A stretch of DNA of 64,000 nucleotides from Rhizobium sp. NXC24 (GCF_002944315.1 NZ_CP024312.1:186001-250000); one strand, 5' to 3'; counted from the stretch's first letter, positions 24,839-34,420 are shown. Notes: generated from the sequence alone by a model not told the origin. Numbers and translations are program-made.

Positions 24839-26008
24839 TCACCTAGCAGCGGAGTCCAGCAGCGCTCGCATAGCAGCCGCAGCGCCGCCAGTCTGGTGCG
24901 GCACATCGGCAAGCGTCAGGCCCATTTCGACCCCGGAAAGCGCGCCCATGAGCGTCAGCTCGTTGCATTCGCCGAGATGACCGATGCGAAAGACCTTGCC
25001 GGCGAGCTTGCTGAGGCCTGCGCCCAGCGACATGTTGAAGTTTTCAAGGACGACCTTGCGATAGGCGTCGGCATCGTGTCCTTCCGGCATGACGACAGCC
25101 GTCAGGACGGGTGAATATTCAAGCGGCTCCTGACACAGGATCTCTAGGCCCCAGGCCTGCACCGCACTGCGAGTGGCCGCTGCCAGGCGCTTGTGGCGAT
25201 CGAACACGTTGGACAGGCCTTCCTCCAGAAGCATGGCGATCGCTTCCTTGAGGCCGTAAAGGAGTGTGGTTGCAGGAGTGTAGGGGAAGAAGCCCGTTGC
25301 GTTTGGCTTCAGCATTTCCTCCCAATCCCAATAGGAGCGGCGCATGTTGTTGCTCCTCGAGGCGGCAAGTGCCTTTTCGGAGATGGCCGTGAATCCGAGG
25401 CCCGGCGGCAGCATCAGGCCCTTTTGCGAGCAGCTCACGGTAACGTCCACACCCCATTCCTCATGTTTGTACTCGGCAGAGCCCAGCGAGGAGATCGTGT
25501 CGACGAGGAGCAGTGCGGGGTGGTTCGCGCCGTCGATGGCGCGTCGGATCTCGGCGATGCGGCTCGTGACACCAGTCGACGTCTCGTTGTGGACGACCGC
25601 GACTGCCTTGATCTTCAATTCCTTGTCTTCGGCGAGACGAGCGCCGATCGCTTCGGGGTTCACGCCCCGCCGCCAGTCGCCGGAAATGAACTCGACCTCG
25701 AGCCCGAGCTTCGTCGCCATATTCTTCCAAAGCGTCGCGAAATGGCCTGTCTCGACCATGAGCACCTTGTCGCCGACATTTAGCGTGTTGACGATCGCGG
25801 ATTCCCAAGCGCCGGTGCCTGAGGACGGATAGACGACCACGGGGCCGCGTGTCTGGAAGACCGCCTTGCAGCCTTCGAGGACTTCCTGGCCTAGCCTCTG
25901 GAACTCGGGTCCGCGGTGATCGAGGACTGGCATGTCCATGGCGCGCATGACACGCTCTGGAACGGGGCTGGGGCCTGGGATCTGCAGAAAATGGCGGCCA
26001 GTTGTCAT
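24839..26008 (-). CDS. Class V aminotransferase (serine/aspartate-glyoxylate type)
   Basis: 389 residues from ATG 26008 behind GAGGAGG. Class V PLP aminotransferase: LQIPGPSPVPERVMRAM, DHRGPEFQRLGQEVLEGCKA, SSGTGAWESAIVNTL, VDTISSLGSAEYKHEEWGVD, and the PLP lysine in SCSQKGLMLPPGLGF. The closest known groups are serine-glyoxylate aminotransferase and the BhcA aspartate-glyoxylate enzyme of the beta-hydroxyaspartate cycle; the other Bhc enzymes are not present here. It is divergent from a GntR gene and faces a 2-hydroxyacid dehydrogenase unit, so glyoxylate or a related 2-oxo acid is a likely substrate. Confidence 0.85.
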   Translation of the reverse strand: MTTGRHFLQIPGPSPVPERVMRAMDMPVLDHRGPEFQRLGQEVLEGCKAVFQTRGPVVVYPSSGTGAWESAIVNTLNVGDKVLMVETGHFATLWKNMATKLGLEVEFISGDWRRGVNPEAIGARLAEDKELKIKAVAVVHNETSTGVTSRIAEIRRAIDGANHPALLLVDTISSLGSAEYKHEEWGVDVTVSCSQKGLMLPPGLGFTAISEKALAASRSNNMRRSYWDWEEMLKPNATGFFPYTPATTLLYGLKEAIAMLLEEGLSNVFDRHKRLAAATRSAVQAWGLEILCQEPLEYSPVLTAVVMPEGHDADAYRKVVLENFNMSLGAGLSKLAGKVFRIGHLGECNELTLMGALSGVEMGLTLADVPHQTGGAAAAMRALLDSAAR

Positions 26009-26039
26009 GGATTCCTCCTCAGATGTTGCTGTTTGCAAA

Positions 26040-26056
26040 GAATTGAATGCAAAAAT
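26040..26056. promoter_or_regulatory. Possible half-matching GntR operator
   Basis: GAATTGAATGCAAAAAT resembles the fuller sites at 26084 and 26916 and has GAATT/AATTC arms. It lies just upstream of the aminotransferase start (26008), where a repressor would act. The match is weak. Confidence 0.3.
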
Positions 26057-26083
26057 TCCGATACACAGAAAGACTCTCCCTGT

Positions 26084-26099
26084 AAAATGAATTCAAAAT
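26084..26099. promoter_or_regulatory. Candidate operator between aminotransferase and GntR genes
   Basis: AAAATGAATTCAAAAT matches 13 of 16 positions of the perfect palindrome at 26916-26931 and shares the right half TGAATTCAAAAT exactly. It sits in the divergent promoter region, 67 nt before the GntR start and 76 nt before the aminotransferase start. Confidence 0.55.
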
Positions 26100-26165
26100 G
26101 TGGCAGAAGAAAATTCGCATTCGTCGAAAAATCGGCTACACAAGGGAGGTCGGAAGCGGAAGGTC

Positions 26166-26882
26166 ATGGACGGACTGATGGAAGATGTCATGGTAAGGCA
26201 AGACGAGGGCACGGGCCGGGAATCGTCGACATTGCATGCGGGGATTGTGGAGCGGCTCCGCGACTACCTGGTCGAAGGCAATCTTGCTGGCGGCCAACGG
26301 GTGCCGGAAAAGCGCCTGTGCGAGGAGTTTGGGGTCTCCCGCACGCCCCTCAGGGAAGCGCTCAAGGTTCTTGCCAGTGAGGGGCTGATCGAGCTTTTGC
26401 CCAACCGGGGCGCCAGGATGCGGGCGTTGAGCCAAGATGACATCAGGGAATTGTTCGACTTGATGGGCGGCCTGGAATCGCTTGCGGGACGACTGGCCTG
26501 CGAGAGGATCACGGACGATGATCTGCAGGAGATCGAGGCGCTTCATCAGGAAATGTACGGCTACTATCTTCGTGGGGATCGCTCCAATTATTTCCGGTGC
26601 AACCAGGCAATCCACGAAGCGATCCTCCGCATTGCAGGCAACGATGCGCTTACCGTCATGTATCGCAGCCTGTCAGGACGCATCCGCCGCTTCCGTTATG
26701 CTGCCAATCTTGATGACCGCGGTGAGCGCTGGAGTGCGGCTGTTCGAGAGCATGAACTCATCCTTGATGCTCTTCGCCGCAGGGCTGGGAGTGAGTTGGC
26801 CGACATCCTCTTCGATCATCTGCGGCATAAACAGACCGTGGTCGTTCGAAAACTGCAGTCTCCGGAGCGCGTACAAGATTAA
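26166..26882 (+). CDS. GntR-family regulator, FCD (FadR) subfamily
   Basis: 238 residues from ATG 26166 (an upstream in-frame start at 26100 would overlap the operator). N-terminal winged HTH: VPEKRLCEEFGVSRTPLREA, LKVLASEGLIELLPNRGARM. C-terminal helical FCD effector domain with DIRELFDLMGGLESLAGRLA, FRCNQAIHEAILRIAGNDAL and HELILDALRRRAG, carrying the His and Asp/Asn residues that bind a metal and an organic acid ligand. It probably represses the flanking genes; the ligand is likely an organic or amino acid of the pathway. Confidence 0.9.
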   Translation: MDGLMEDVMVRQDEGTGRESSTLHAGIVERLRDYLVEGNLAGGQRVPEKRLCEEFGVSRTPLREALKVLASEGLIELLPNRGARMRALSQDDIRELFDLMGGLESLAGRLACERITDDDLQEIEALHQEMYGYYLRGDRSNYFRCNQAIHEAILRIAGNDALTVMYRSLSGRIRRFRYAANLDDRGERWSAAVREHELILDALRRRAGSELADILFDHLRHKQTVVVRKLQSPERVQD

Positions 26883-26915
26883 TTATTGCATTCCTGTTTC
26901 GATGGATATATACGA

Positions 26916-26931
26916 ATTTTGAATTCAAAAT
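26916..26931. promoter_or_regulatory. Perfect 16-bp palindrome, candidate GntR operator
   Basis: ATTTTGAATTCAAAAT is its own reverse complement. It lies 34 nt after the GntR stop and about 300 nt before the dehydrogenase start (27230), so it can control the plus-strand catabolic unit. The related 26084 site on the other side of the regulator gene supports a shared regulon. Confidence 0.6.
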
Positions 26932-27229
26932 AGAGCCGCGGCTAGGTCGCAGTTCTGCCAGTGGCCGCTGGAGGGGCCATGGCCGTTATTCGGAGGAGGA
27001 GGCATGCGTGAATTTCACTACCCGACCGTGGCCGCCGCTCAGCGGGTGATGCCGAAGCCAAGTCGCAGGGGATAGTCCTTCGCGACGGCACCGTCCGTCA
27101 ATGCCAAGGCACATTTGCATGTGGGTAAGCTTATTGAATGTCGCCTCGGCGACAGTTGATGCTGCATGCGCGCATGGTCGCCAATCTGCATTCGTCTCCC
27201 GTTTGGAGCGCCCTTCCGGAGTTACCCGC
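26932..27229 (+). other. Leader region of the dehydrogenase gene
   Basis: No gene supported. The ATG at 27101 is in frame with the dehydrogenase, but 43 extra residues there have no family counterpart. The stretch presumably holds the promoter downstream of the palindrome at 26916. Confidence 0.35.
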
Positions 27230-30154
27230 ATGAATACCCACGTTGTCACGCATCCGCAGCTTCTCCCACGCGACGATAAATTCGAGGCAGCGCTCAAGGC
27301 TGAATTGGAAGGGGAGGTGCGCTTTGATGTGGGTACGCGGGGGCGGTATGCCACTGACGCATCAATCTATCAGATCATCCCGAAAGGCGTCGTCTTTCCG
27401 AAACACGAAACGGATCTGCAGGCTGTCCTGTCAATCGCCGCCCAGCACAGCATTCCGGTTATCGCCCGCGGCGGCGGAACGTCACAAAACGGCCAGCCGA
27501 TCGGAGACGGCCTCGTCATCGATATGTCCCGACACTTTGGCGGCATCTTGGACTTCGATAAATCCTCCCGCATTGTCCGCGTCCGACCGGGGACCGTTCT
27601 TGACACGCTGAACACGTTCCTGCGCAAGGAAGGCCTGTTCTTTCCCGTCGAGCCGTCGACGGCGACGCGCTGTACGATCGGCGGCATGAGCGGCAACAAC
27701 TCGTCTGGCGCGCGGTCCATGTTCTACGGCAAGATGGCCGACAACGTGCTCGCCATCGAAGCGATGTTCTACGATGGCGAGCAGTTTAGGCTCGGTGCGG
27801 AGCCGCTGGCAGACAACATGTCGCCGCGCATCCGGCCACTTATGGATCGCCTTATTTCGCTCGCCCGCGAGCATCGCGAGGATATAGAGACGATCTTCCC
27901 GAAGGTGCAGCGCCGTGTCGGTGGCTACAATCTCGATGAACTGCTGCCGAAGGATCCAAACCTCTCTCGTCTTCTCGTTGGCTCCGAAGGGACGCTCGCG
28001 CTGACGACCGCCGTCACCCTGAAGCTCTCGCCGCTGCCGAAACATCGCGTGATGGGGGTCTGTCACTTCCCGAGCTTCCGGTCGGCAATGGAGACGACCC
28101 GGCACATCGTCGCGCTGCAGCCTGTCGCAGTCGAGCTCGTTGACAACAACGTCCTGGTGCTCGGTGCCGACATTCCGATGTTTGTGAAGACCCTCGGCGA
28201 CATCACCCGCGGCACACCGAACTGTCTCCTGCTCGTCGAATTCGCCGGCGACGATCCGGACCAACTGGGCCACGATCTCAAGCGTCTCGATCAGTGCATG
28301 TCCGACTACGGCTTCCACGACGCTGTCGTCGAGGTCGTCGAACCCGCCCGCCAGAAATCGGTATGGGAGGTGCGCGAAGCCTGCCTCAACATCATGATGT
28401 CCATGAAGGGAGATGGGAAGCCGATCTCATTCATAGAGGACTGCGCGGTCCCGCTGGAGCATCTTGCCGACTACACCGATGCCGTGACCGAGGTGTTCAG
28501 CAAGCATGGCACCCGCGGCACATGGTATGCCCACGCATCGGTCGGCTGCCTCCATGTCCGTCCCATCCTCAACATGAAGGAAGAGGACGGTGTCCGGAAG
28601 ATGCGCGCGATCGCCGAGGAGACGTCCGCCCTCGTGCGCCGCTACAAGGGATCATTCTCAGGCGAACATGGCGACGGCATCTCGCGCTCGGAATTTGTCG
28701 AGCCAATGTTCGGCAGCAAGCTGACCCGCATATTCGAACAGGTAAAGGACAGTTTCGATCCCGAGAACCGCCTGAACCCTGGAAAGATCGTCCGGCCGCT
28801 GAAGATGGACGACCGGAGCCTGATGCGTTTCAAGCCGGGGTACGGAACGCCGGTTCCGAGCAAGACAGCCCTGGATTGGTCGGAATGGGGCGGCTTTGGC
28901 GGCGCTGTCGAAATGTGCAACAACAACGGCACCTGCCGTAAGCTTGCCGGCGGGACCATGTGTCCGTCCTACCGCGCCACCAAGGACGAGCAGCATGTCA
29001 CCCGAGGCCGGGCCAATACGCTGCGTCTCGCCATCTCGGGACAGCTCGGGCCGGATGCATTCACCTCGAAAGAGATGAAGGAGACAATGGATCTCTGCGT
29101 CTCCTGCAAGGGATGCAAACGTGACTGCCCGACGGGCGTCGACATGGCACGCATGAAGATCGAGTTCTTGCACCACTACCATGGCAAGCATGGCCTGCCG
29201 CTGCGCGAGAAGCTCGTCGCTCATCTGCCCAAGTACGCGGCGATCGCGTCGGTTCTCGCGCCCGTGATGAATCTGCGGGACCGGGTGCCTCTGCTCGCTC
29301 GCCTCTCGGAAAAATACCTTGGCTTTTCGGCGCGCCGCTCGCTCCCGAAATGGCGCAGGCCATGGAAGCAGGGGGGCACGACCTCCGGCCCGGGCGCAGT
29401 GGTTGGCGACGGCCGGGATATCGTTCTCTTCGGCGACACCTTCAACCGTTACTTCGAGCGCGAAAACCTCGAAGCCGCTGAGCGGGTGCTCGAGGCGGCG
29501 GGCTATCGTCTCCATCATGTGGCCGTGAGCGGCGAGAGCCGGGCGATGTGCTGCGGCCGGACATATCTCGCCTCCGGTCAGACTGAGTCCGCACGGGCAG
29601 AGGCAAAACGAACCGTTGATGCTCTGCGGCCATATGTCGAGCGCGGGGCGCGCGTCGTCGGGCTCGAACCCTCGTGCATCTTCACCTTCCGCGACGAGAT
29701 GAAAGCGCTTCTTCCCAAGCAGGAGATGGCGTTCGTTGAGGGCAAGGCGCTTCTCTTCGAGGAACTGATCGCGACTGATTTGGCGGCTGGCAAGATCACG
29801 CTTCCGTTGAAGTCCATGGAAGGCCGGACCGCCCATGTTCACGGACACTGCCACCAGAAGGCCTTCGCGGCCATGGGACCGGTCGAGACCGTGCTGCGAA
29901 GCGTGCCCGGACTCGAGGTGAAGGTCATAGAAAGCTCATGCTGCGGCATGTCGGGGGCATTCGGGTATGCCAAGGAAAACATCGACGTGTCGATGAAGAT
30001 GGCGGAACTCTCGCTCTTGCCTGCCGTGCGCGAGGCAGCCCCAGCCGACCTGATCGTGGCCGATGGCACGAGCTGCCGGCATCAGATCCATGACGGGGCA
30101 GGACGTGAGGCTATCCATGTCGCGCGCGTCCTTGCTGGAGCGCTGCCGACCTGA
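27230..30154 (+). CDS. FAD-linked 2-hydroxyacid dehydrogenase with Fe-S and CCG domains
   Basis: 974 residues from ATG 27230 (GGAG eight bases upstream). Domains in order: FAD-binding PCMH (IPVIARGGGTSQNGQPIGDG, TIGGMSGNNSSGARS, SEGTLALTTAVTL); FAD-oxidase C-terminal with VGCLHVRPILNM and SGEHGDGISRSEF; two 4Fe-4S motifs (MCNNNGTCRKLAGGTMCPSY and LCVSCKGCKRDCPTGVDM); and cysteine-rich CCG motifs (HGHCHQKA, ESSCCGMSGAFGY). This is the fused architecture of YdiJ-like D-lactate/D-2-hydroxyglutarate-type dehydrogenases, which feed electrons from a D-2-hydroxyacid to the respiratory chain. The exact substrate is unknown; glycolate or a longer hydroxyacid fits the neighbouring glyoxylate-type aminotransferase. 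Confidence 0.88.
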   Translation: MNTHVVTHPQLLPRDDKFEAALKAELEGEVRFDVGTRGRYATDASIYQIIPKGVVFPKHETDLQAVLSIAAQHSIPVIARGGGTSQNGQPIGDGLVIDMSRHFGGILDFDKSSRIVRVRPGTVLDTLNTFLRKEGLFFPVEPSTATRCTIGGMSGNNSSGARSMFYGKMADNVLAIEAMFYDGEQFRLGAEPLADNMSPRIRPLMDRLISLAREHREDIETIFPKVQRRVGGYNLDELLPKDPNLSRLLVGSEGTLALTTAVTLKLSPLPKHRVMGVCHFPSFRSAMETTRHIVALQPVAVELVDNNVLVLGADIPMFVKTLGDITRGTPNCLLLVEFAGDDPDQLGHDLKRLDQCMSDYGFHDAVVEVVEPARQKSVWEVREACLNIMMSMKGDGKPISFIEDCAVPLEHLADYTDAVTEVFSKHGTRGTWYAHASVGCLHVRPILNMKEEDGVRKMRAIAEETSALVRRYKGSFSGEHGDGISRSEFVEPMFGSKLTRIFEQVKDSFDPENRLNPGKIVRPLKMDDRSLMRFKPGYGTPVPSKTALDWSEWGGFGGAVEMCNNNGTCRKLAGGTMCPSYRATKDEQHVTRGRANTLRLAISGQLGPDAFTSKEMKETMDLCVSCKGCKRDCPTGVDMARMKIEFLHHYHGKHGLPLREKLVAHLPKYAAIASVLAPVMNLRDRVPLLARLSEKYLGFSARRSLPKWRRPWKQGGTTSGPGAVVGDGRDIVLFGDTFNRYFERENLEAAERVLEAAGYRLHHVAVSGESRAMCCGRTYLASGQTESARAEAKRTVDALRPYVERGARVVGLEPSCIFTFRDEMKALLPKQEMAFVEGKALLFEELIATDLAAGKITLPLKSMEGRTAHVHGHCHQKAFAAMGPVETVLRSVPGLEVKVIESSCCGMSGAFGYAKENIDVSMKMAELSLLPAVREAAPADLIVADGTSCRHQIHDGAGREAIHVARVLAGALPT

Positions 30155-30455
30155 TCGCCGACTGAGCCATCTGCCCGGATGCACATTCTTTGAACAACCG
30201 GTGCCTAGCGCCCGTGCAGCAAGTCTGATCCCTGAACTGGCAGTCGACCCAAATGAAACAAAATTGCATTTCGACCTGCCAAATAGAGCGCACATTAAGC
30301 ATCGGATTGAATATGGTTTCTTCAGTTAACCGAAAACGCAGAGTTTAGTCACAGCGCTGATTGCGCGACCTTCTCTCCAAGCGACTTGCCCAAGGGTGCG
30401 GCACAACACTGTTCGTAAGACCTCGGACCCGTCGATCACATGCGAAAGGCTCACA
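30155..30455 (+). other. Intergenic stretch before the M20 gene
   Basis: No gene supported. AT-richer than the flanks around 30245-30330, which fits a promoter for the hydrolase and the following transporter genes, but I cannot define boxes with confidence. Confidence 0.3.
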
Positions 30456-31889
30456 ATGACTGTAAAAGTCGGTGTCGACATCCCAAGCCGGGAAGAGGCG
30501 GTTTCCGCCGCGCTGTCATACGTCCGGGACGGCGGTTTCGTCGCCGAGATGGCACCGCGTATCGCGATACGCAGCGAGAGCCCACGCGAGGATAGCCTTG
30601 CCGACAACCTTCGATACCTGAATGAAGAGATGAGGCCGCTGCTCGAAGGAATGGGCTTTTCCTGCCGGCTGTTTGAGAACCCTAAGGAAGCACGACTTCC
30701 GGCGCTGTTTGCCGAACGGGTCGAAGATGGGGCCCGTCCAACCATTCTGATCTATGGTCATGGCGACGTTCTCTGGGGAATGTCCGGCGACTGGAAGGAC
30801 GGTCGCGATCCCTGGGTCATCGCGGAGGCCGATGGCAAGATCTACGGACGCGGCACTGCCGACAACAAGGGTCAGCACACGATCAACCTCGCTGCGCTTC
30901 GGCTTGTTCTCCGGGCCAAGAGCAGCCTCGGCTTCAATGTGAAGGTTCTGATCGAAACGGGTGAGGAGACCGGATCGCTCGGGCTGGCCGAGATGGCAGC
31001 CGCCCATCGCGACCTTCTGAAGGCGGACTGTCTCATCGCGTCAGACGGACCGCGTGTCGGACCCAATACGCCCACCGTTTTTCTTGGAGGCCGCGGCAGC
31101 GTCGGCTTCAACCTGACGTGCCGGCCTCGCATTGGTGCGCATCATTCGGGCAATTGGGGCGGTCTCCTTTCCAATCCTGCGATCAGGCTGTCCCACGCCT
31201 TGTCGACCATCACCGACGAGAACGGCCGCATCCTGATCCCCGAATGGACTCCTGGCGAAATCCCGGGACCCGTTCTCGCAGCGCTCAAGAAAATCAAGCT
31301 CGAGAAGAACCCGGCCGACCCGGAGATCGATGACAGCTGGGGTGAGCCCGGTCTTAAAGGTGCGGAACAGGTCTATGGCTGGTGCAACTTCGAGATCCTC
31401 GCCTTCATCGCTGGCCGTCCCGAGGCGCCGGTCAATGCTGTGCCAGACATCGCACGGGCGGTCTGCCAGCTGCGCTATGTCGTCGGCGTTTCACCGGAGA
31501 GGGTCCTTCCCGCACTCCGTGAGCATCTCGACGCGCGCGGCTTCCGGGACATGGTGATCGAGGAGATCCCGGAAGACTTCTACCTCGCGACACGCACGGA
31601 GCCGGACAACCCATGGACCCAGTTCACGATGCAGTCGCTGGAAAAGACGCTTGGACGGGAGCCGGCGCTGCAGCCGAACTTCGGGGGATCCCTGCCGAAC
31701 GAGGTGTTTTCTGATGTGATCGGCATGCCGACGGTGTGGATCCCGCATTCCTATCCCAACTGCTCCCAGCATGCCCCTGACGAGCACATGCTCGTGAGCG
31801 TCGTCGAGGAAGGCATGCAGATGATGACGGGCCTGTTTTGGGATATCGGCGAAGCCGAGGTGGCTTCGGGCACTCCGATCAATTCGTAA
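30456..31889 (+). CDS. M20-family metallohydrolase
   Basis: 477 residues from ATG 30456 (AAAGG upstream). Metal-binding motifs of the M20/ArgE/DapE/ACY1 family: LIYGHGDVLWG, YGRGTADNKGQ, ETGEETGSLGLAE, a SDGPR and the late QHAPDEHM. The dimerisation domain is seen around GRGSVGFNLTCRPRIGAHHS. These enzymes hydrolyse an amide or peptide bond of a dipeptide or N-acyl/N-carbamoyl amino acid. It lies between the dehydrogenase and an amino acid importer, so it may release the amino acid moiety of an imported conjugate; the specificity is not known. Confidence 0.87.
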   Translation: MTVKVGVDIPSREEAVSAALSYVRDGGFVAEMAPRIAIRSESPREDSLADNLRYLNEEMRPLLEGMGFSCRLFENPKEARLPALFAERVEDGARPTILIYGHGDVLWGMSGDWKDGRDPWVIAEADGKIYGRGTADNKGQHTINLAALRLVLRAKSSLGFNVKVLIETGEETGSLGLAEMAAAHRDLLKADCLIASDGPRVGPNTPTVFLGGRGSVGFNLTCRPRIGAHHSGNWGGLLSNPAIRLSHALSTITDENGRILIPEWTPGEIPGPVLAALKKIKLEKNPADPEIDDSWGEPGLKGAEQVYGWCNFEILAFIAGRPEAPVNAVPDIARAVCQLRYVVGVSPERVLPALREHLDARGFRDMVIEEIPEDFYLATRTEPDNPWTQFTMQSLEKTLGREPALQPNFGGSLPNEVFSDVIGMPTVWIPHSYPNCSQHAPDEHMLVSVVEEGMQMMTGLFWDIGEAEVASGTPINS

Positions 31890-32028
31890 TTCATGGCCGG
31901 CCGCTGGCAACTCGGCCTGCGTGCGTATGTGTGAAGCGGCAGCCGCAGGGGTGCCGCCCAGTCAACGAAGAAGACCTGGAACAGACCGGGCCACGATTAC
32001 CTCCAATTCAACAAGGGAACGAAAGATT

Positions 32029-33111
32029 ATGAAGAAATCTCAAACAACCTTGCGCAGCAAGGTCATTAACTCAGTTGTCGGCGCCGCGATCGTCACATCG
32101 GCAATGGCTCTGGCTCCGAGCGTCGCCAGCGCCCAGACGCAGCCAGCTGCCACCGCGACCGCGAGCGCAGACACGCTCGGGGCAATCAAGTCCCGCGGCT
32201 ATCTCATCTGCGGTGTCGCAGGCGACCGGCCCGGCTTCGCCTTTCCAGACAGCAAGGGGGTCATGCAGGGTCTCGACGCCGATGTATGCCGCTCGGTGGC
32301 CGCAGCAATCTTCGGTGATCCGTCCAAGGTCAAATTTGCATCGCTGACCAGTCTTACCCGTTTTCCGGCACTTCAGTCGGGCGAGGTCGACATGGTGGCG
32401 CGTTTCACGACCTGGACTCTCACTCGTGAGGCGACGCAGGGTCTGCAGGTCGCATCTGTCTATTTCTATGACGGTCAGGGCTTTCTCGTTAAGAAGAGCC
32501 TCGGCGTAAAGAGCGCCAAGGACCTCAGCGGCGCTTCAATTTGTGTACAGCCTGGGTCGACCGGCGAAGTGAACATGGTCGACTACTTCCGCGCCAACAA
32601 GATGGAGCTCAAGCCCGTCGTAATCGAAAAGGTGGACCAGATCCGAGACGCGCTGATAAGCGACCGCTGCGACGCTTACACCAACGACTCGTCGCAGCTC
32701 GGTTCGCTGAAGGTCGCGATGGGCGAGGCAGGCAACGACTACGAAATCCTCCCTGAAATCATTTCCAAGGAGCCGCTCGGCGTGTTCGTCCGCAAGGGTG
32801 ATCAGAAGTTTTACGACATCGTTCGCTGGACGCACACCGCTCTTCTGACGGCTGAGGAATTCGGCATCACGAAGGACAATGTCGATACCTTCAAGAACAA
32901 TGCGAATCCCGACATCCAGCGTTTCATGGGCGAAAACGGCGATCTCGGCAAGGCGCTCGGCCTAGACAACCAATGGGCGGTGAACGCCGTGAAGGCCGTC
33001 GGCAATTACGGCGAGATGTTCGAACGGGACATCATCCCGCTTGGCGTCAAGCGTGGTCAGAACCACCTCGTCAAGGACGGTGGCGTGCAATACGCCCCTC
33101 CGATGCGCTGA
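32029..33111 (+). CDS. Amino acid ABC transporter substrate-binding protein (AapJ-like)
   Basis: 360 residues from ATG 32029 (AAGGGAACGAAAG upstream). Signal peptide to about ASAQ (residue 36). Family 3 binding protein of the AapJ/BztA type: TLGAIKSRGYLICGVAGDRP, FADSKG-like FPDSKGVMQGLDADVCRSVA, RFPALQSGEVDMVARFTTWT, KDLSGASICVQPGSTGEVNM, CDAYTNDSSQL. The family binds a broad range of polar amino acids in the periplasm. It opens a four-gene importer operon. Because it lies inside a catabolic island, this paralogue is probably narrow in substrate. Confidence 0.9.
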   Translation: MKKSQTTLRSKVINSVVGAAIVTSAMALAPSVASAQTQPAATATASADTLGAIKSRGYLICGVAGDRPGFAFPDSKGVMQGLDADVCRSVAAAIFGDPSKVKFASLTSLTRFPALQSGEVDMVARFTTWTLTREATQGLQVASVYFYDGQGFLVKKSLGVKSAKDLSGASICVQPGSTGEVNMVDYFRANKMELKPVVIEKVDQIRDALISDRCDAYTNDSSQLGSLKVAMGEAGNDYEILPEIISKEPLGVFVRKGDQKFYDIVRWTHTALLTAEEFGITKDNVDTFKNNANPDIQRFMGENGDLGKALGLDNQWAVNAVKAVGNYGEMFERDIIPLGVKRGQNHLVKDGGVQYAPPMR

Positions 33112-33218
33112 TCATTCAGGGCCAACCGACGACGGCCGGGCGGGTCAGCCCCCCGGCCAACTATTCTTCGCCGGAGCGTCGATCTCCGGAAACTTGGGTC
33201 AAACCAAGGGAGGTACCA

Positions 33219-34418
33219 ATGGCAATTGACACCAATGGTGTGGGAATGACCGAAGCCAGCAGACCGAGCATAGTTGGAATTCTCACAAACGTCGGTTTCC
33301 GGCGGCTCCTTTGGCAGGCAGTGACGGCGATCGTCGTGTTCGGCTCCGTCGCATGGATGGTTTCCAATCTTCAGAACAACCTGGCTGTCCGTAACATCAC
33401 CTCCGGCTTTGGCTTCCTCGGCAGTGAGGCTGGTCTGCCGATCGCCGAGCACCTCGTCCCGTATGAGCCGACCGACTCCTACTTCAGGGCCTTGCTCGTC
33501 GGTACGATCAACACACTCTGGGTCGCCTTCTGGGCTATCCTGCTATCGACACTGATAGGAACCTCGATCGGCGTCGCGCGCCTTTCCCGGAACTGGCTGC
33601 TCGCGAAAGTCGCTTCCGTCTACGTCGAGTTCTTTCGCGATATCCCGCTGCTCCTGCAACTCCTTCTCTGGTACACGGTACTGCAGAAGCTCCCGCCTGT
33701 GCGCCAAGCCCTCCAACCGGTGACAGGCGTTATACTTTCAAATCGTGGCCTGAGCTTCCCATCGCTTATGTGGCAGCCCGCCCACACCTGGACACTCCTG
33801 GCATTGGTCTTAGGGATTGTCGCCGCCTACTTCATCGCTAGGACCGCTACCCGGAAGCGACTCGATGACGGCAAACACCGGACGATCTGGCCGCTCGTGC
33901 TTGTCCTGGTTGTGGGTCTGCCAGCGGTGGTCAGCTTGATGTTCGGTGCATCCTATGTGTTGGAATTTCCGGAGGCGCGCGGCTTCAACGTGCGCGGCGG
34001 TAGCTCCGTGTCACCTGAATTCTTCGCACTCCTGGTTGGTCTCGTCGTCTACAACGCCGCGTTCATCGCGGAGATCGTGAGATCCGGGCTGCAGTCGGTC
34101 GGCAATGGCCAGCACGAAGCCGCTCGTGCGCTTGGCCTGCGTCCCAACAGCACCTTGAAATGGATCGTCTTCCCGCAAGCCCTGCGCGTGATCATACCCC
34201 CGCTGACGAGCCAATATCTCAACCTGACCAAGAGTTCCTCGCTTGCCGTTGCCATCGGCTACCAAGATCTGGTCTCGGTCGCAAATACCGCGATGAATCA
34301 GGGCGGGCACGCGATCGAACTCGTCGGGATCATCATGGCCGTCTATCTGACAATCAGTCTGACGATCAGTCTTCTCATGAACATCTATAACGCCCGCATG
34401 GCCCTGGTGGAGCGCTGA
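33219..34418 (+). CDS. Amino acid ABC transporter permease (AapQ-like)
   Basis: 399 residues from ATG 33219 behind AAGGGAGG. About eight membrane spans with the large periplasmic insertion typical of AapQ (YEPTDSYFRALLVGTINTLW). The EAA loop is seen in GLQSVGNGQHEAARALGLRP, contacting the ATPase. It ends 2 nt before the next start, so the two permeases are made together and form a heterodimer. Confidence 0.9.
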   Translation: MAIDTNGVGMTEASRPSIVGILTNVGFRRLLWQAVTAIVVFGSVAWMVSNLQNNLAVRNITSGFGFLGSEAGLPIAEHLVPYEPTDSYFRALLVGTINTLWVAFWAILLSTLIGTSIGVARLSRNWLLAKVASVYVEFFRDIPLLLQLLLWYTVLQKLPPVRQALQPVTGVILSNRGLSFPSLMWQPAHTWTLLALVLGIVAAYFIARTATRKRLDDGKHRTIWPLVLVLVVGLPAVVSLMFGASYVLEFPEARGFNVRGGSSVSPEFFALLVGLVVYNAAFIAEIVRSGLQSVGNGQHEAARALGLRPNSTLKWIVFPQALRVIIPPLTSQYLNLTKSSSLAVAIGYQDLVSVANTAMNQGGHAIELVGIIMAVYLTISLTISLLMNIYNARMALVER

Positions 34419-34420
34419 TC

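Noticed and set aside
28658..29854. 398-codon minus frame inside the dehydrogenase gene
   Set aside because: Antisense shadow of a high-GC gene; composition rich in Arg, His and Gly with no motif.
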